Positions 46,001 through 50,800 of a DNA stretch of 64,000 bases are shown one piece after another (the first letter of the stretch is position 1; every line of letters begins with the position of its first letter). Source of the stretch: Xenorhabdus sp. BG5. GTDB taxonomy: Bacteria; Pseudomonadota; Gammaproteobacteria; Enterobacterales; Enterobacteriaceae. A program made the position numbers and the translations under genes. The DNA lies in the NCBI RefSeq assembly GCF_015163665.1, contig NZ_JADEUG010000001.1:310001-374000 (forward strand), written 5' to 3'. Under the pieces are notes generated by a model that was given only the letters and a program-made list of their open reading frames with translations, was not told the DNA's origin and searched no databases.

Positions 46001-47830
46001 ACCCTTGCTGTCGTATTTGACGGACAAACGCTCAGCTATGGTGAACTTAACTGCCTTGCCAATCAGTTAGCTCACCATCTGATTTCATTGGGCGTGCACC
46101 CAGATGATCGGGTTGCCATCTGTATCGAACGTAGTCTGGATCTCATCGTCGGCCTGCTCGCTATTCTCAAAGCCGGCGGCGCTTACGTCCCGCTCGATCC
46201 CACCTATCCGAGCGAACGGCTGGCTTATATGCTTGAAGATTCAGAACCCGTGGCGTTGCTGACTCAGACAACACAAGCCGACAAGCTGTCCAGTTTTGTA
46301 CCTAGGTCCATGTCGATAGTCATACTCGACACCCAAAAATTAATTCTGGCGGAACAACCGACCCATAACCCAGACATCCACGCCTTGGGGTTGATGTCAC
46401 ACCATCTGGCCTATGTGCTTTATACCTCTGGCTCGACGGGGCAACCCAAAGGCGTGATGGTTGAGCACCGCAATATCCTTCGCCTGATTATCAACAATGG
46501 CTTTACTGATATTGGTCCCAACGACTGTATCGCCCATTGTGCCAATATTGCTTTTGACGCCTCGACCTGGGAAATCTGGTCTGCCTTACTTAATGGCGCA
46601 CGCCTGCATGTGATCCCACAATCGATTCTGCTTAATCCGGCGCATTTCTGCGATTCACTGATTAAGGGGAAAATCAGTGCCCTCTGGCTGACTGTCGGCT
46701 TGTTCAACGAATATCTCGATAACCTCAGCCCCCTGTTTGAGCAACTACGCTATCTGCTTGTCGGCGGTGATGTGCTCGATCCAAGAAAGATACAGCAGGT
46801 GCAATTAGCCGAGTTCCAGCCAGCACACCTGATTAATGGCTATGGCCCAACGGAAACCACTGCATTTGCCACAACCTATGCGATTACCTCACCCGTTGAT
46901 GTGACCCGTTCCATTCCTATCGGTCGCCCGATCGCGAATACCCAGATTTATATTCTGGATATGCTAGGTCAACCCGTTCCTTATGGTGTAGCGGGGGAAA
47001 TTTATATTGCCGGTGCCGGTGTAGCGCGCGGTTATCTGAACCGACCTAAACTCACCACCGAGCGCTTCCTGCCCGATCCGTTCTCTTCGCAACCCGATGC
47101 CCGCATGTACAAAACCGGCGATCTCGGCCGCTGGCTGCCCGATGGCAATATCGAATACCTTGGCCGCAATGACTTTCAGGTCAAGCTGCGTGGCTTCCGT
47201 ATCGAGCTGGGAGAAATCGAAACCCGACTCAACCAATGTGATGGTGTGCGCGAAGCAATTGTGTTGGCGCGCGAAGACGAACCCGGCCAGAAACGGCTGG
47301 TCGCTTACCTGTTACCGCAGGAAGGGATTGAATTAGCGCCCGCGGAGCTGCGTCAGCAACTTGCTCAGTATCTCGCTGATTATATGTTGCCCAGTGCCTT
47401 TGTCACGCTCACGGCCTTCCCTCTGACTCCCAATGGCAAACTTGACCGTCAGGCCCTGCCTGCGCCGGATCTGGCTGCCGTGGTGACTCAGGGTTATGAA
47501 CCGCCACAAGGTGGGATAGAAACCGCGTTGGCGCAAATCTGGCAAGACTTATTAGGACTGGAGCGTATCAGTCGCCATGACCACTTCTTTGAACTCGGCG
47601 GCCACTCGCTGATGGTTGTCAGGCTGATAACACGCATACAAAACAAATTCCTGGTCAGTATCCCTCTGACGGCGTTATTCACTTCGCCCACATTAACAGA
47701 GCAGGCCACTGTCATTCTCTCAACTCAAATGAATGCGGTAGGAGAAAACGAGCTTGAGTCAATTCAAAACGATCTTGACTCATTGTCGGCAGAAGAATTG
47801 ATAGCAATTTTAGGTGGGGACAGAAAATAA
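25028..47830 (+). CDS. Seven-module NRPS, first protein of a xenoamicin-like assembly line
   Basis: A 7600-residue cytoplasmic megasynthetase. Domain order: starter C (about 25-465, HHLIGDG at 156), A1-T1 (Ser1049), C, A2-T2 (Ser2120), dual E/C, A3-T3 (Ser3206), C, A4-T4 (Ser4268), dual E/C, A5-T5 (Ser5365), C, A6-T6 (Ser6440), dual E/C, A7-T7 (Ser7527). The starter C domain implies an N-terminal acyl group. There is no separate E, MT or TE domain. My pocket readings are Pro, Ala-like, Val-like, hydrophobic, Ile/Val-like, Thr, Val-like. The last ~35 residues end in an acidic docking motif, EELIAILGGD. The stop overlaps the next start (TAATG). AGCAGGAG precedes ATG 25028. Prediction of xenoamicin-type XabA is from remembered cluster layout. 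Confidence 0.93.
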   Translation: MPMSCNNINNENPLSLENASTSPSYKFPLSSPQQVVWLDQLFRPHSTCYNLGSVILVEGKLDETLLVRAIEAVVYRHDALRLRLVKTQEVPLQTLTDALPVSVTIHDLSDHDNAEEQAEQYIRTAFMRPFDLYSELWRFELLRVSDHRWYWHFCCHHLIGDGNTLGLIPEEIANTYTRLSREKELTETAPSYLDFINEDNAYLNSQRYLQDQQFWSERYKNLPPALIQPSNLAKITDSEHAEPLIWPLDKTLFQRIEETVAAHGLSVLHFMYAALACYFSRTAYSLTNRTEDEDIVIGIPVHNRKNNKQKRTVGMFSSVIPVGITVSPHDTFLDVMGKTATELRRCYKRQRLPIAEINRLIQIQQQTGRTQLFDIMLSFEWIDVNADIPDATLKYCQIQRGAPFPLVIAVHQYAFANSEDTQKPVTLEFNFSPNYLSRAEVTALQSRLMVLIEAALTSPQTPIRRLPLLSPEEQQLLVNFNATQMDFPPETLIHSPFEALAAQQPNAPAVVFEEQTMSYGELNRRANQLAHDLIARGVRPDKRVAICVERSLDMVVGLLAILKAGGAYVPLDPAYPTERLAYMLNDAAPVVLLTQSTLANTLNSTDTSAETSYLTLLLDAPATSLAEQPTDNPDTQNMGLTPHHLAYVIYTSGSTGLPKGVEMPLAALSNLLQWHRYTPSHPAGTGKTLQFAALGFDVAFQEIFTTLSEGGCLVLINETRRRAPQQLLRLIQQQQIDRIFLPYIALQHLAEAASDSKDDFSCLAHIITAGEQLRITPAIARFLQRADCRLHNHYGPTESHVVTAYSLVKAMTPWPTLPPIGRPIANNRIYILDDSGQPVPLGVTGEIYIAGVGVARGYRNRPELTAERFLVDPFSPHPNDRMYKTGDLGRWRPDGNIEYLGRNDFQVKLRGFRIELGEIETQLMQCHGVREAVVIAREDEPGQKRLVAYLRPLAGAKLVPAELRQQLARHLADYMLPSAFVILETFPLTPNGKLNRQALPAPAASAVATRRYEAPVGDIETTLTQIWQDLLGLERVGRHDHFFELGGHSLLAVQLVARIRQRLARELPLQTLFAHPILMAQAQTLTEADTLTQTVIPLADRSQPLPLSFSQQRLWFLGQLDPAASQAYHIPVALRLIGSLNRHALMTALDRLVARHESLRTRFVRIEGQPSQQIDPADIGFALSCQDLRQLDPALHIERVTELATLEAQTPFDFAQGPLIRGQLLQLADKEHVLLFTLHHIIADGWSIGALIRELGVFYHAVLNDHNDPLPQLPIQYADYAVWQREWLQGESFTAQRNFWLRQLENAPALLSLPTDRPRPAVQTYIGRQVPFHLDASVLNSLKELGQRHNSTLFMVLLAGWSIVLNRLSGQDDIVIGTPVANRPHRELEELVGFFVNTLALRVTFNDDLSVADLIAQVREQALTAYAHQDLPFEQVVEILQPERNLSHSPIFQVMLALDNTPAQGQTLSSLQISRVELATHSAHFDLMLLLTETDTGLVGGLEYASDLFDAETVERMVGYLQQALAAMAADATQSVATLPILSALERQQLLVNFNATQADFPQDALIHQLFEAQVINSPTATAIVCGAKTLSYDALNRQANRLAHHLIALGVRPDDRVAICVERNLNMMVGLLGILKAGGAYVPFDPAYPTERLMHMLADSEPIVILTQTKLADRLAGTIPTVLLDNLLSTQDPFLPAHNPDAQALGLTSRHLAYVIYTSGSTGLPKGVAIEHRNTVNFLIWVQQTFSQEELAHTLFATSLNFDLSVYECFAPLLLGGTVHLVTDILSLVNTSSVNPKPSLSLINTVPSAIAQLVETNALPMDIRTVNLAGEKVKSHIVEHLFSHSAVQDVCNLYGPSETTTYSTWTRMNRATGFANHIGRPIANTQIYILDAHTQPVPLGVIGEIHIAGAGVARGYLNRPELTAERFLSDPFSSDPDARMYKTGDLGRWLPDGTIDYLGRNDFQVKLRGFRIELGEIEAQLMQCQGVQEAVVIAHEDTDTVYGNTENINTGGQKRLVAYLRPQNSVELLPAELRQQLAQHLAEYMLPSAFVVLDTFPLTANGKLDRQALPAPDAFSVIVRGYEAPHGEVEIALAQIWQDLLGLEQVGRHDHFFELGGHSLMIVSLIERLYSLGWQLDVRSVFSAPVLTEMAQAIKGDIDAFVVPPNRIPADCSAITPDMLPLVSLSQTEIDAIVTTTPGGTSNIQDIYPLAPLQEGILFHHLRQSQGDTYLLQTLLAFETRERLDTFLSAFQQVIDRHDILRTAACWQGLIRPVQVVWRQAPLYINTFVPDTADNVLSQLQEHTNPRRHCLDLSRAPLFAADITHDPAQDEWLLSLRFHHLVSDHMTLELIFAEIAQIQEGHADTLPATLPYRNFIAQTLSAPGTEHEAYFRSQLADIDTPTAPFGVLSMQDDNEPIVEAHLSLDPALAEAIRTQARRLGVSSGVLFHVAWAQVLAQTSGHDDVVFGSVLSGRLQGGAGASRTLGMFINTLPIRISLSDHSVQELVQLTYHNLTALLEHEQAPLALAQRCSGVAQSIPLFSTLLNYRHSQITEGDEVNVIEIPQIDMRIVAIEERTNYPMTLSVDDMGVGFRLTAQTVASIDPTRIMTYLANAISGLVNALAHKPRRLIQDLSILPATERQQLLVDFNATQVDFPQNALIHQLFETQVEHHPDATAVVFAEQSLSYNELNRRANQLAHYLIALGVRPDDRIAICAERSLETVVGLLAILKAGGAYVPLDPSYPTERLVYMLEDAAPMVLLTQTAQVNRLNTLIPTVLLDTQEPFWAAQPTHNPNTHVLGLTSQNLAYVIYTSGSTGQPKGVMVEHRNVLRLIVNSGFADINPNDGVAHCANIAFDASTWEIWSALLNGARLHVVPQSVLLDPAHFCDALIKGRITALWLTVGLFNEYLDSLNPLFGQLRYLLIGGDVLDPRKIQQLQLAESQPVHLINCYGPTETTTFATTYAISSPVDVTHSIPVGRPIANTQIYILDPHGQPVPRGVTGEIYIAGAGVARGYLNRPELTAERFQTDPFASQPDSRMYKTGDLGRWLPDGNIEYLGRNDFQVKLRGFRIELGEIEARLTQCDSVREAIVIAREDEPGQKRLVAYLLPQKGIELEPAALRQQLAQHLAEYMLPSAFVTLTSFPLMPNGKLDRHALPAPELSAVVARGYEAPIGEIEITLAQIWQDLLGLEQVGRYDHFFELGGHSLLAVQLVAHVRQDLARDLSLQQLFDQPILMDLAQTLTGASATTQMTIPVTDRNQPLPLSFAQQRLWFLSQIDQAASLAYHIPLALRLIGQLNRPALIRAFDQLITRHESLRTCFVLVSGQPYQHIESADIHFALSYQDLRSLAPETHSGHIADLNALEAQMPFDFTQGPLIRGHLLQLADEEHVLLLTQHHIISDGWSIGILMHELSVLYHAILAGQDVPLPPLPIQYADYAVWQREWLQESTLTTQRDFWCTQLTDAPALLSLPTDRPRPAIQTFVGGRVPVHFDDDLLASLKRFGQLHNTTLFMTVLGGWGIVLSRLSGQDDIVIGTPVANRPHHELEGLIGFFVNTLALRVSLNDAVTVTDLLAQVRERALAAYAHQDLPFEQVVEALQPERNLSYSPIFQVMLALNNTPAQALAFPDIRCIPIEQAHPSAHFDLTLSLTETEAGLVGDLAYAADLFDAATIERMVGYLTHVLTAMAADDTQLIATLPMLPASERQQLLVDFNATQMDFPQTALIHQLFESQAEQCPDATAVVYEDQTLSYGELNHRANQLAHYLITLGVRPDDRVALCAERSLEMVIGLLAILKAGGAYVPLDPIYPAERLVYMVEDAAPVALLTQSVLSRSEWLAQFNALPTVLLDNTEPCLATQPADNPDAQALGLASHHLAYVIYTSGSTGQPKGVMIEHHSLCNLITTQQQALALTPDSRVLQFASNSFDASIWECCMAFVTGARLYLTKRANLLPGAVLSGYLADHAISHVLLSPTALAAMDSLPDTLQTLLVGGEACPPTLVKRWSSGRQMLNAYGPTEITVCATLYACSCAEDNSTDNPPPIGRPIANTQIYLLDTHYQPVPLGVMGEIYIAGTGVARGYLNRPELTAERFLADPFSSTPNARMYKTGDLGRWLANGNIEYLGRNDFQIKLRGFRIELGEIEAKLTQCDGVREAVVVAREDKSGHKRLVAYLLPKESAELVPAELRQQLARHLADYMLPSAFVTLASFPLTPNGKLDHQALPEPDASAIVMLRHEPPMGEAETTLAQIWRELLGLEQVSRHDHFFALGGHSLMIVSLIEELRKLGWQLDVRSVFAAPILIDMAQTLQRDTHTFIVPPNLIPEGCTAITPAMLPLVSLSQAEIDAIVNTVSDGASNVQDIYPLSPLQEGILFHHLLQVQGDTYLLQIILAFNTRKRLDAFLSALQQVIDRHDILRTAVYWQDLAQPVQVVWRQAPLTVHEFIPISTNDIPAQLQAHTDPRQHRIDLTQAPLFTADITLDPAQNEWLLALRFHHLVSDHMTLDLIFAEITQILRGNVEALPTTLPYRNFIAQILNVPSSVHEDYFREQLADIDEPTAPFGVLAIPKNAPNDTKPVSVAKSRLLLTPELAEAIRVQSRRLGVSPGVLFHVAWAQVLAQTSGRDDVVFGSVLLGRLQGGAGADRILGMFINTLPLRISLSGRTVQESVQATYQHLTALLEHEQAPLALAQRCGGVAQPMPLFGTLLNYRHSQADRDDTIDTLWTDMRLVAAEEQTNYPITLSVDDLGDNFQLTALTVTEITPERITAYLETAINGLIDALIHNPQQLILNVPILPEPEQQQLLVDFNATQTDFPQDALIHQLVETQALQRPHATAVICEGQTLSYTELNQHANRLAHHLIALGVRPDDRVAICIERSLEMVVGLLAILKAGGAYVPLDPTYPIERLAYMLRDAAPVVLLTQTAQVNKLPDTVPTILLDSLFDRNETLLATQPTDTPNAQAQGLTSRHLAYVIYTSGSTGQPKGVMVEHRNVVSLIINNGFADLGSDDCIAHCANVSFDAATWEVWAGLVHGARILLIPEKTLLQPTDFGQCLSAEGVSALFLTTALFNQYASLIAPTLSGLRYVLFGGEQVDTRPAIRLRTEHSPKHLLHVYGPTETTTFATAYEIPVLENEDVEGKGRKIPIGHPIANTQIYILNQQGQPVPSGVAGEIYIAGAGVARGYLNRPELTAERFLTDPFSSQPGARMYKTGDLGRWLPNGNIEYLGRNDFQVKLRGFRIELGEIEARLTQCDGVREAVVLAREDDPGQKRLVAYLLPQQGIELVPAELRQQLAQHLAEYMLPSAFITLDAFPLTPNGKLDRRALPAPDLSAVVTRRYEAPAGETEIILAEIWQDLLGLEHVGRYDHFFELGGHSLLAIQLAARIRQQLAHELPLQQLFEQPRLLDLARALTNTATTAQTNIPVADRSQLLPLSFAQQRLWFLAQLDPAASLAYHIPMALRLTGQLHRPALIHALDLLVARHESLRTRFVLVSGQPCQQIDPADRGFPLFYQDLRTLTPDAHSNRIAELTNFEAQTPFDFTQGSLIRGHLLQLADEEHILLLTQHHIISDGWSIGVLLREFSALYRAALDSQDAPLPPLPIQYADYAVWQREWLQESAIAKQRDFWCSQLEGAPALLTLPTDRPRPAVQSYVGSRLPVNVDADLLTALKRLGQRHRTTLFMTVLSAWSIVLARLSGQEDIVIGTPVANRPHHELEGLIGFFVNTLALRITLDNSSSVADLLAQVREHAFAAYAHQDLPFEQVVEALQPERNLSYSPLFQVMLALNNTPQHLSRQALALPELQLTHIEQEHYSAHFDLTLSLAENEDGRLVGELAYATDLFDATTIERLVGYLTNVLTAMVADETQLIGALPLLPESERRQLLVEFNATQQNLPQEALIHQLVEAQAAQHPEAIAAVFEEQTISYGELNRRANQLAHYLVTLGVCPDDRIAICAERSLEMVVGLLAILKAGGAYVPLDPAYPAERLAYMLEDAAPVALLTQATLRNKLDSTLPTVLLDNICDSQTAFLAMQPTDNPDAQALGLTSRHLAYVIYTSGSTGTPKGVMVEHANVIRLLAATQSRFQFDDKDVWTLFHSFAFDFSVWELWGALAYGGRLVVISAECARSPQLFYSLLCREHVTILNQTPSAFRSLIAAQDVTEHALRCIIFGGEALELHTLVPWVTRNPTAQTRLVNMYGITEITVHATYRELTEADIYSGRGSLIGQPLADLRIYILDPHGQLAPLGVAGEIYIVGDGVTRGYLNRPELTAERFLTDPFFLNSAARMYKTGDLGRWLPDGNIEYLGRNDFQVKLRGFRIELGEIEAKLEQCHGVREAVVLAREDEPGQKRLVAYLRPRESVALVPAELRQQLAQHLADYMLPSAFVTLAAFPLTPNGKLDRQALPAPDSSALVVRHYASPIGEMEMTLAQIWQKLLGLERVGRHDHFFELGGHSLMIVSLIEELRNRGWQLDVRSVFVAPVLIDMAQTVRRDANTFVVPPNLIAEECTTITPDILPLVSLSQTEIDAIVMIVPGGGVNVQDIYPLAPLQEGILFHHLLQTQGDNYLLQSVLAFDTRARLNAFLAALQQVIDRHDILRTAVCWQELAQPVQVVWRQAPLKVNIFTPTTTGDVVTQLKRHTDPRQHRINLNQAPLFAADIAPDPVQDEWLLALRFHHLVSDHLTLELIFAEIALILQGKTEKLPAVLPYRNFIAQTLATPAADHEAYFRTQLADIDEPTAPFGVLKVHPDDDCVAEARLPIAPDLAKAIRTQARRLGVSPSVLFHVAWAQVLAQTSGRDDVVFGSVLLGRLQGGAGAERVLGMFINTLPMRVSLTHYTVQEVVHNTHHGLMMLLEHEQAPLALAQRCSGMPQSMPLFSSLLNYRHAQSAETGGLDTIWAGIRTLAAEERTNYPVTLSVDDLGVNFQLIAQTVAGIDPTRVTNYLVTAISGLIDALVHDPQRLVRDISILPATERQQLLVDANATQADFPQDQLIHSLFEAQAARHPDTLAVVFDGQTLSYGELNCLANQLAHHLISLGVHPDDRVAICIERSLDLIVGLLAILKAGGAYVPLDPTYPSERLAYMLEDSEPVALLTQTTQADKLSSFVPRSMSIVILDTQKLILAEQPTHNPDIHALGLMSHHLAYVLYTSGSTGQPKGVMVEHRNILRLIINNGFTDIGPNDCIAHCANIAFDASTWEIWSALLNGARLHVIPQSILLNPAHFCDSLIKGKISALWLTVGLFNEYLDNLSPLFEQLRYLLVGGDVLDPRKIQQVQLAEFQPAHLINGYGPTETTAFATTYAITSPVDVTRSIPIGRPIANTQIYILDMLGQPVPYGVAGEIYIAGAGVARGYLNRPKLTTERFLPDPFSSQPDARMYKTGDLGRWLPDGNIEYLGRNDFQVKLRGFRIELGEIETRLNQCDGVREAIVLAREDEPGQKRLVAYLLPQEGIELAPAELRQQLAQYLADYMLPSAFVTLTAFPLTPNGKLDRQALPAPDLAAVVTQGYEPPQGGIETALAQIWQDLLGLERISRHDHFFELGGHSLMVVRLITRIQNKFLVSIPLTALFTSPTLTEQATVILSTQMNAVGENELESIQNDLDSLSAEELIAILGGDRK
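25100..28230 (+). other. NRPS module 1: starter C - A (Pro) - T
   Basis: The starter C domain (HHLIGDG) is divergent from all other C domains here, as for lipoinitiation domains. A1 pocket residues read D-V-Q-F-I-A-H-V-V, the proline-type code. Carrier Ser in LGGHSLL at base 28172. Confidence 0.85.
26463..28032. repeat. Duplicated Pro A-domain DNA, copy in module 1
   Basis: From the sequence ATTTCAATGCCACACAGATG through the A10 motif, this ~1.57-kb stretch is nearly identical to 62459-64000. The copies differ by scattered single bases and one 12-bp indel near 26847. Upstream of 26463 they diverge at once. Confidence 0.85.
28335..31440 (+). other. NRPS module 2: C (LCL) - A (Ala-like) - T
   Basis: C motif HHIIADG. 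Pocket D-L-Y-N-N-A-L-T-Y, which I associate with alanine. The T domain (LGGHSLMIV ... GWQLDVRSVF) is of the subtype that precedes dual E/C domains, so this residue should become D. Confidence 0.7.
31510..34700 (+). other. NRPS module 3: dual E/C - A (Val-like) - T
   Basis: The condensation domain carries the dual epimerisation/condensation signature HH(I/L)x4GD as HHLRQSQGD near 31686, with the second His motif HHLVSDH. Pocket D-A-W-W-L-G-C-T-F, closest to valine codes. Confidence 0.7.
34810..37900 (+). other. NRPS module 4: C (LCL) - A (hydrophobic) - T
   Basis: C motif HHIISDG. Pocket D-A-W-L-L-G-A-V-C, a hydrophobic pocket (Leu, Val or aromatic) that I cannot assign firmly. The T motif reads FFALGGHS, with Ala in place of the usual Glu. 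The next C is dual E/C, so residue 4 should be D. Confidence 0.6.
37960..41180 (+). other. NRPS module 5: dual E/C - A (Ile/Val-like) - T
   Basis: Dual E/C motif HHLLQVQGD intact. Pocket D-A-W-F-L-G-V-T-F, near isoleucine codes; identical to that of module 8. Confidence 0.65.
41280..44400 (+). other. NRPS module 6: C (LCL) - A (Thr) - T
   Basis: C motif HHIISDG. Pocket D-F-W-N-I-G-M-V-H, the standard threonine code and the most secure assignment in the line. A dual E/C follows, giving D-configured Thr (allo-Thr expected), whose hydroxyl could close a depsipeptide ring. Confidence 0.9.
44470..47690 (+). other. NRPS module 7: dual E/C - A (Val-like) - T
   Basis: Dual motif HHLLQTQGD. Pocket D-A-W-W-L-G-G-A-F, Val-like. 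The T domain is followed by the C-terminal docking helix. Confidence 0.65.
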
Positions 47831-50800
47831 TGACAAGGTTCAATATGAATATCAATGAGTTAAAACGTGCGGTACTGGAGAAAAGACTTGAAGAACAACT
47901 GAAAACTCGCGGGAACCAACAACAACCGGCATTCATCAAACCCGCAGACAGACATCAGCCCCTGCCGCTTTCTTTTGCCCAGCAGCGGTTGTGGTTTATC
48001 AGCAAGTTCGATGCGGCGGCCAGCCAGGCTTATCATCTGTCGGTGACATTACGCCTCACTGGTCAGCTCGACTACCCGGCGCTGAAAGCAGCACTGGATC
48101 GCCTGATTGCCCGCCATGAAAGTCTGCGTACCCGTTTTATTCTGGTAGCAGGCCAGCCCTGCCAACATATCGATCCGGCTGACATTGGTTTTGCCCTGTC
48201 CTGCCACGACCTGCGCCTGCTCGATCCGGGCTTGCGTAGCCAGCGAGTCACTGAACTCGCTGATCTTGAGGCGCAGGCGCCCTTCGATTTTACCCAAGGG
48301 CCGCTGATCCGTGGTCAACTGCTGCAACTGGCCGACGACGAGCATGTACTGTTGCTGACCCTGCATCACATTATCACTGACGGCTGGTCTGTCGGTGTGC
48401 TGGTGCAAGAACTGAGCATCTTTTACCGTGCGGCCCTTGACGGCCAGCCTGATCCTTTGCCTCCCCTGCCGATCCAGTATGCTGATTATGCGGTCTGGCA
48501 ACAGGAGCAGTTACAAGGCACCGCCTTCACAGAACAACGTGATTTCTGGTGTACCCAGCTTGCTGATGCACCGGCTTTACTCACTCTCCCAACCGACCGG
48601 CCACGTCCGGCAGTACAAACCTATGCGGGCAACCGCGTGCCAGTGCAGATTGATGCGGATTTATTGGCTTCACTGAAAGTGCTTGGACAACGTCACAACA
48701 CCACGTTGTTTATGACAGTGCTCAGTGTCTGGAGTCTGGTACTGGCCCGGCTCAGTGGGCAGGATGATATTGTAATCGGCACCCCTGTCGCTAACCGTCC
48801 ACAGCATGAACTGGAAGGGCTGATGGGGTTCTTTGTTAATACGCTGGCCTTGCGTATCTCCTGCCATGATAACCTCCGTGTGACAGATTTGCTGGCTCAG
48901 GTGCGGGAGCAGGCTCTGGCCGCTTATGCCCATCAGGATCTACCCTTCGAGCAGGTGGTAGAAGCGCTCCAGCCGGCACGCAGCCTGAGTTACAGCCCGC
49001 TCTTTCAGGTAATGCTGGCCTTAAACAATACCCCAACCCAAGAGTTGACCCTTCCGGGGTTGCAACTGACGACGATTGCCCAGGAACATCGCAGTGCACA
49101 TTTTGACTTAACCTTATCACTGAGTGAAACCGAAGCCGGTTTAATCGGTGAGCTGGAATATGCCACCGATTTATTCGATACCGCCACCGTTGAACGGATA
49201 GTCGGTTATTTCAACAAGGCACTGATCGCTATGGTGGCAGATGACACCCAACTTATTGCCACGTTACCCCTGTTGCCCGCCTCAGAACGGCAACAACTGC
49301 TGGTGGATTTTAATGCCACTCAGTCCGATTTCCCGCAAAACGCGTTGATTCACTCGCTGTTTGAAGCCCAGGCCGCACAGCATCCCGAGAGCATTGCGGT
49401 CGTCTATGAAGAGCAGACCCTGAGCTACGGTGAATTAAATCATCGCGCGAATCAGTTGGCCCATTCCCTGATTACGCTAGGAGTACGTCCAGATGATCGG
49501 GTGGCGATTTGTGCTGAACGCAGTCTGGACGCCATCGTGGGCTTGCTGGGCATCCTTAAGGCCGGTGGGGCCTATGTGCCGCTCGATCCGACTTATCCCA
49601 CTGAACGGCTGGCTTATATGCTGGAAGATGCCGCCCCGGTGGTGTTACTGACCCAGACAACACAATGCGACAGACTGCGCGACAGCGTCCCTGCAACGGT
49701 GCCTGTCATCGTGCTTGATGACACAGAAGCGTTACTGGAAACCCAGCCAACGCACAATCCGCAAGCCCAGACACTGGGGCTGACATCACGCCATCTGGCT
49801 TATGTGATTTATACCTCTGGCTCGACGGGGCAACCCAAAGGCGTGATGGTCGAACATCGCAATGTCTTGCGTCTTATCATTAACAGTGGTTTTGCTGAGA
49901 TTGGCCCTGACGACTGTATTGCCCATTGCGCCAATGTTTCATTTGACGCCGCCACCTGGGAAATATGGGCGGGGCTGGTGCATGGGGCGCGTATTGTGCT
50001 TATCCCGGAAAAAGTCTTGCTCCAGCCCACGCTGTTTGGTCAGTGTCTATCATCGGAAGGTGTCACTGCCCTGTTCCTGACCACCGCCCTGTTTAACCAA
50101 TACGCGGAGCTCATTGGGTCATCCCTCTCTGGCTTACGCTATGTCCTGTTCGGCGGTGAACAAGCGGATAACCGTCCGGCTATTCGTCTCAGAACCGAAC
50201 ATCCCCCCAAACACTTACTGCATGTGTATGGGCCGACCGAGACAACCACGTTTGCCACCGCCTATGAAATTCCTGTTATGGAAGACGAAGACGTTGAAAG
50301 TAAAAACAGAAAAATCCCCATTGGGCACCCCATCGCAAATACCCAAATTTATATTTTGGATACGCAGGGTCAACCCGTTCCTATCGGGGTAACAGGTGAA
50401 ATCCATATTGCCGGTGACGGCGTAGCCCGCGGTTACCTCAATCGCCCTGAACTCACCGCCGAATGCTTCCTGCCCGATCCGTTTTCTTCGCAACCCGATG
50501 CCCGGATGTACAAAACTGGCGATCTGGCCCGCTGGCTGCCCGATGGCAATATTGAATACCTTGACCGTAATGACTTTCAGGTCAAATTACGGGGCTTCCG
50601 CATCGAACTGGGGGAAATCGAAGCCAAACTGAGGCAATGTGACGGCGTACGCGAAGCGGTCGTGCTGGCGCGCGAAGATGAACCCGGCCAGAAACGGCTG
50701 GTGGCCTATCTGCGGCCATTGGAGGGGATTGAACTGGTGCCGGCTGAATTGCGTCAGCAACTGACTCAGCATCTTGCTGAATACATGTTACCCAGTGCTT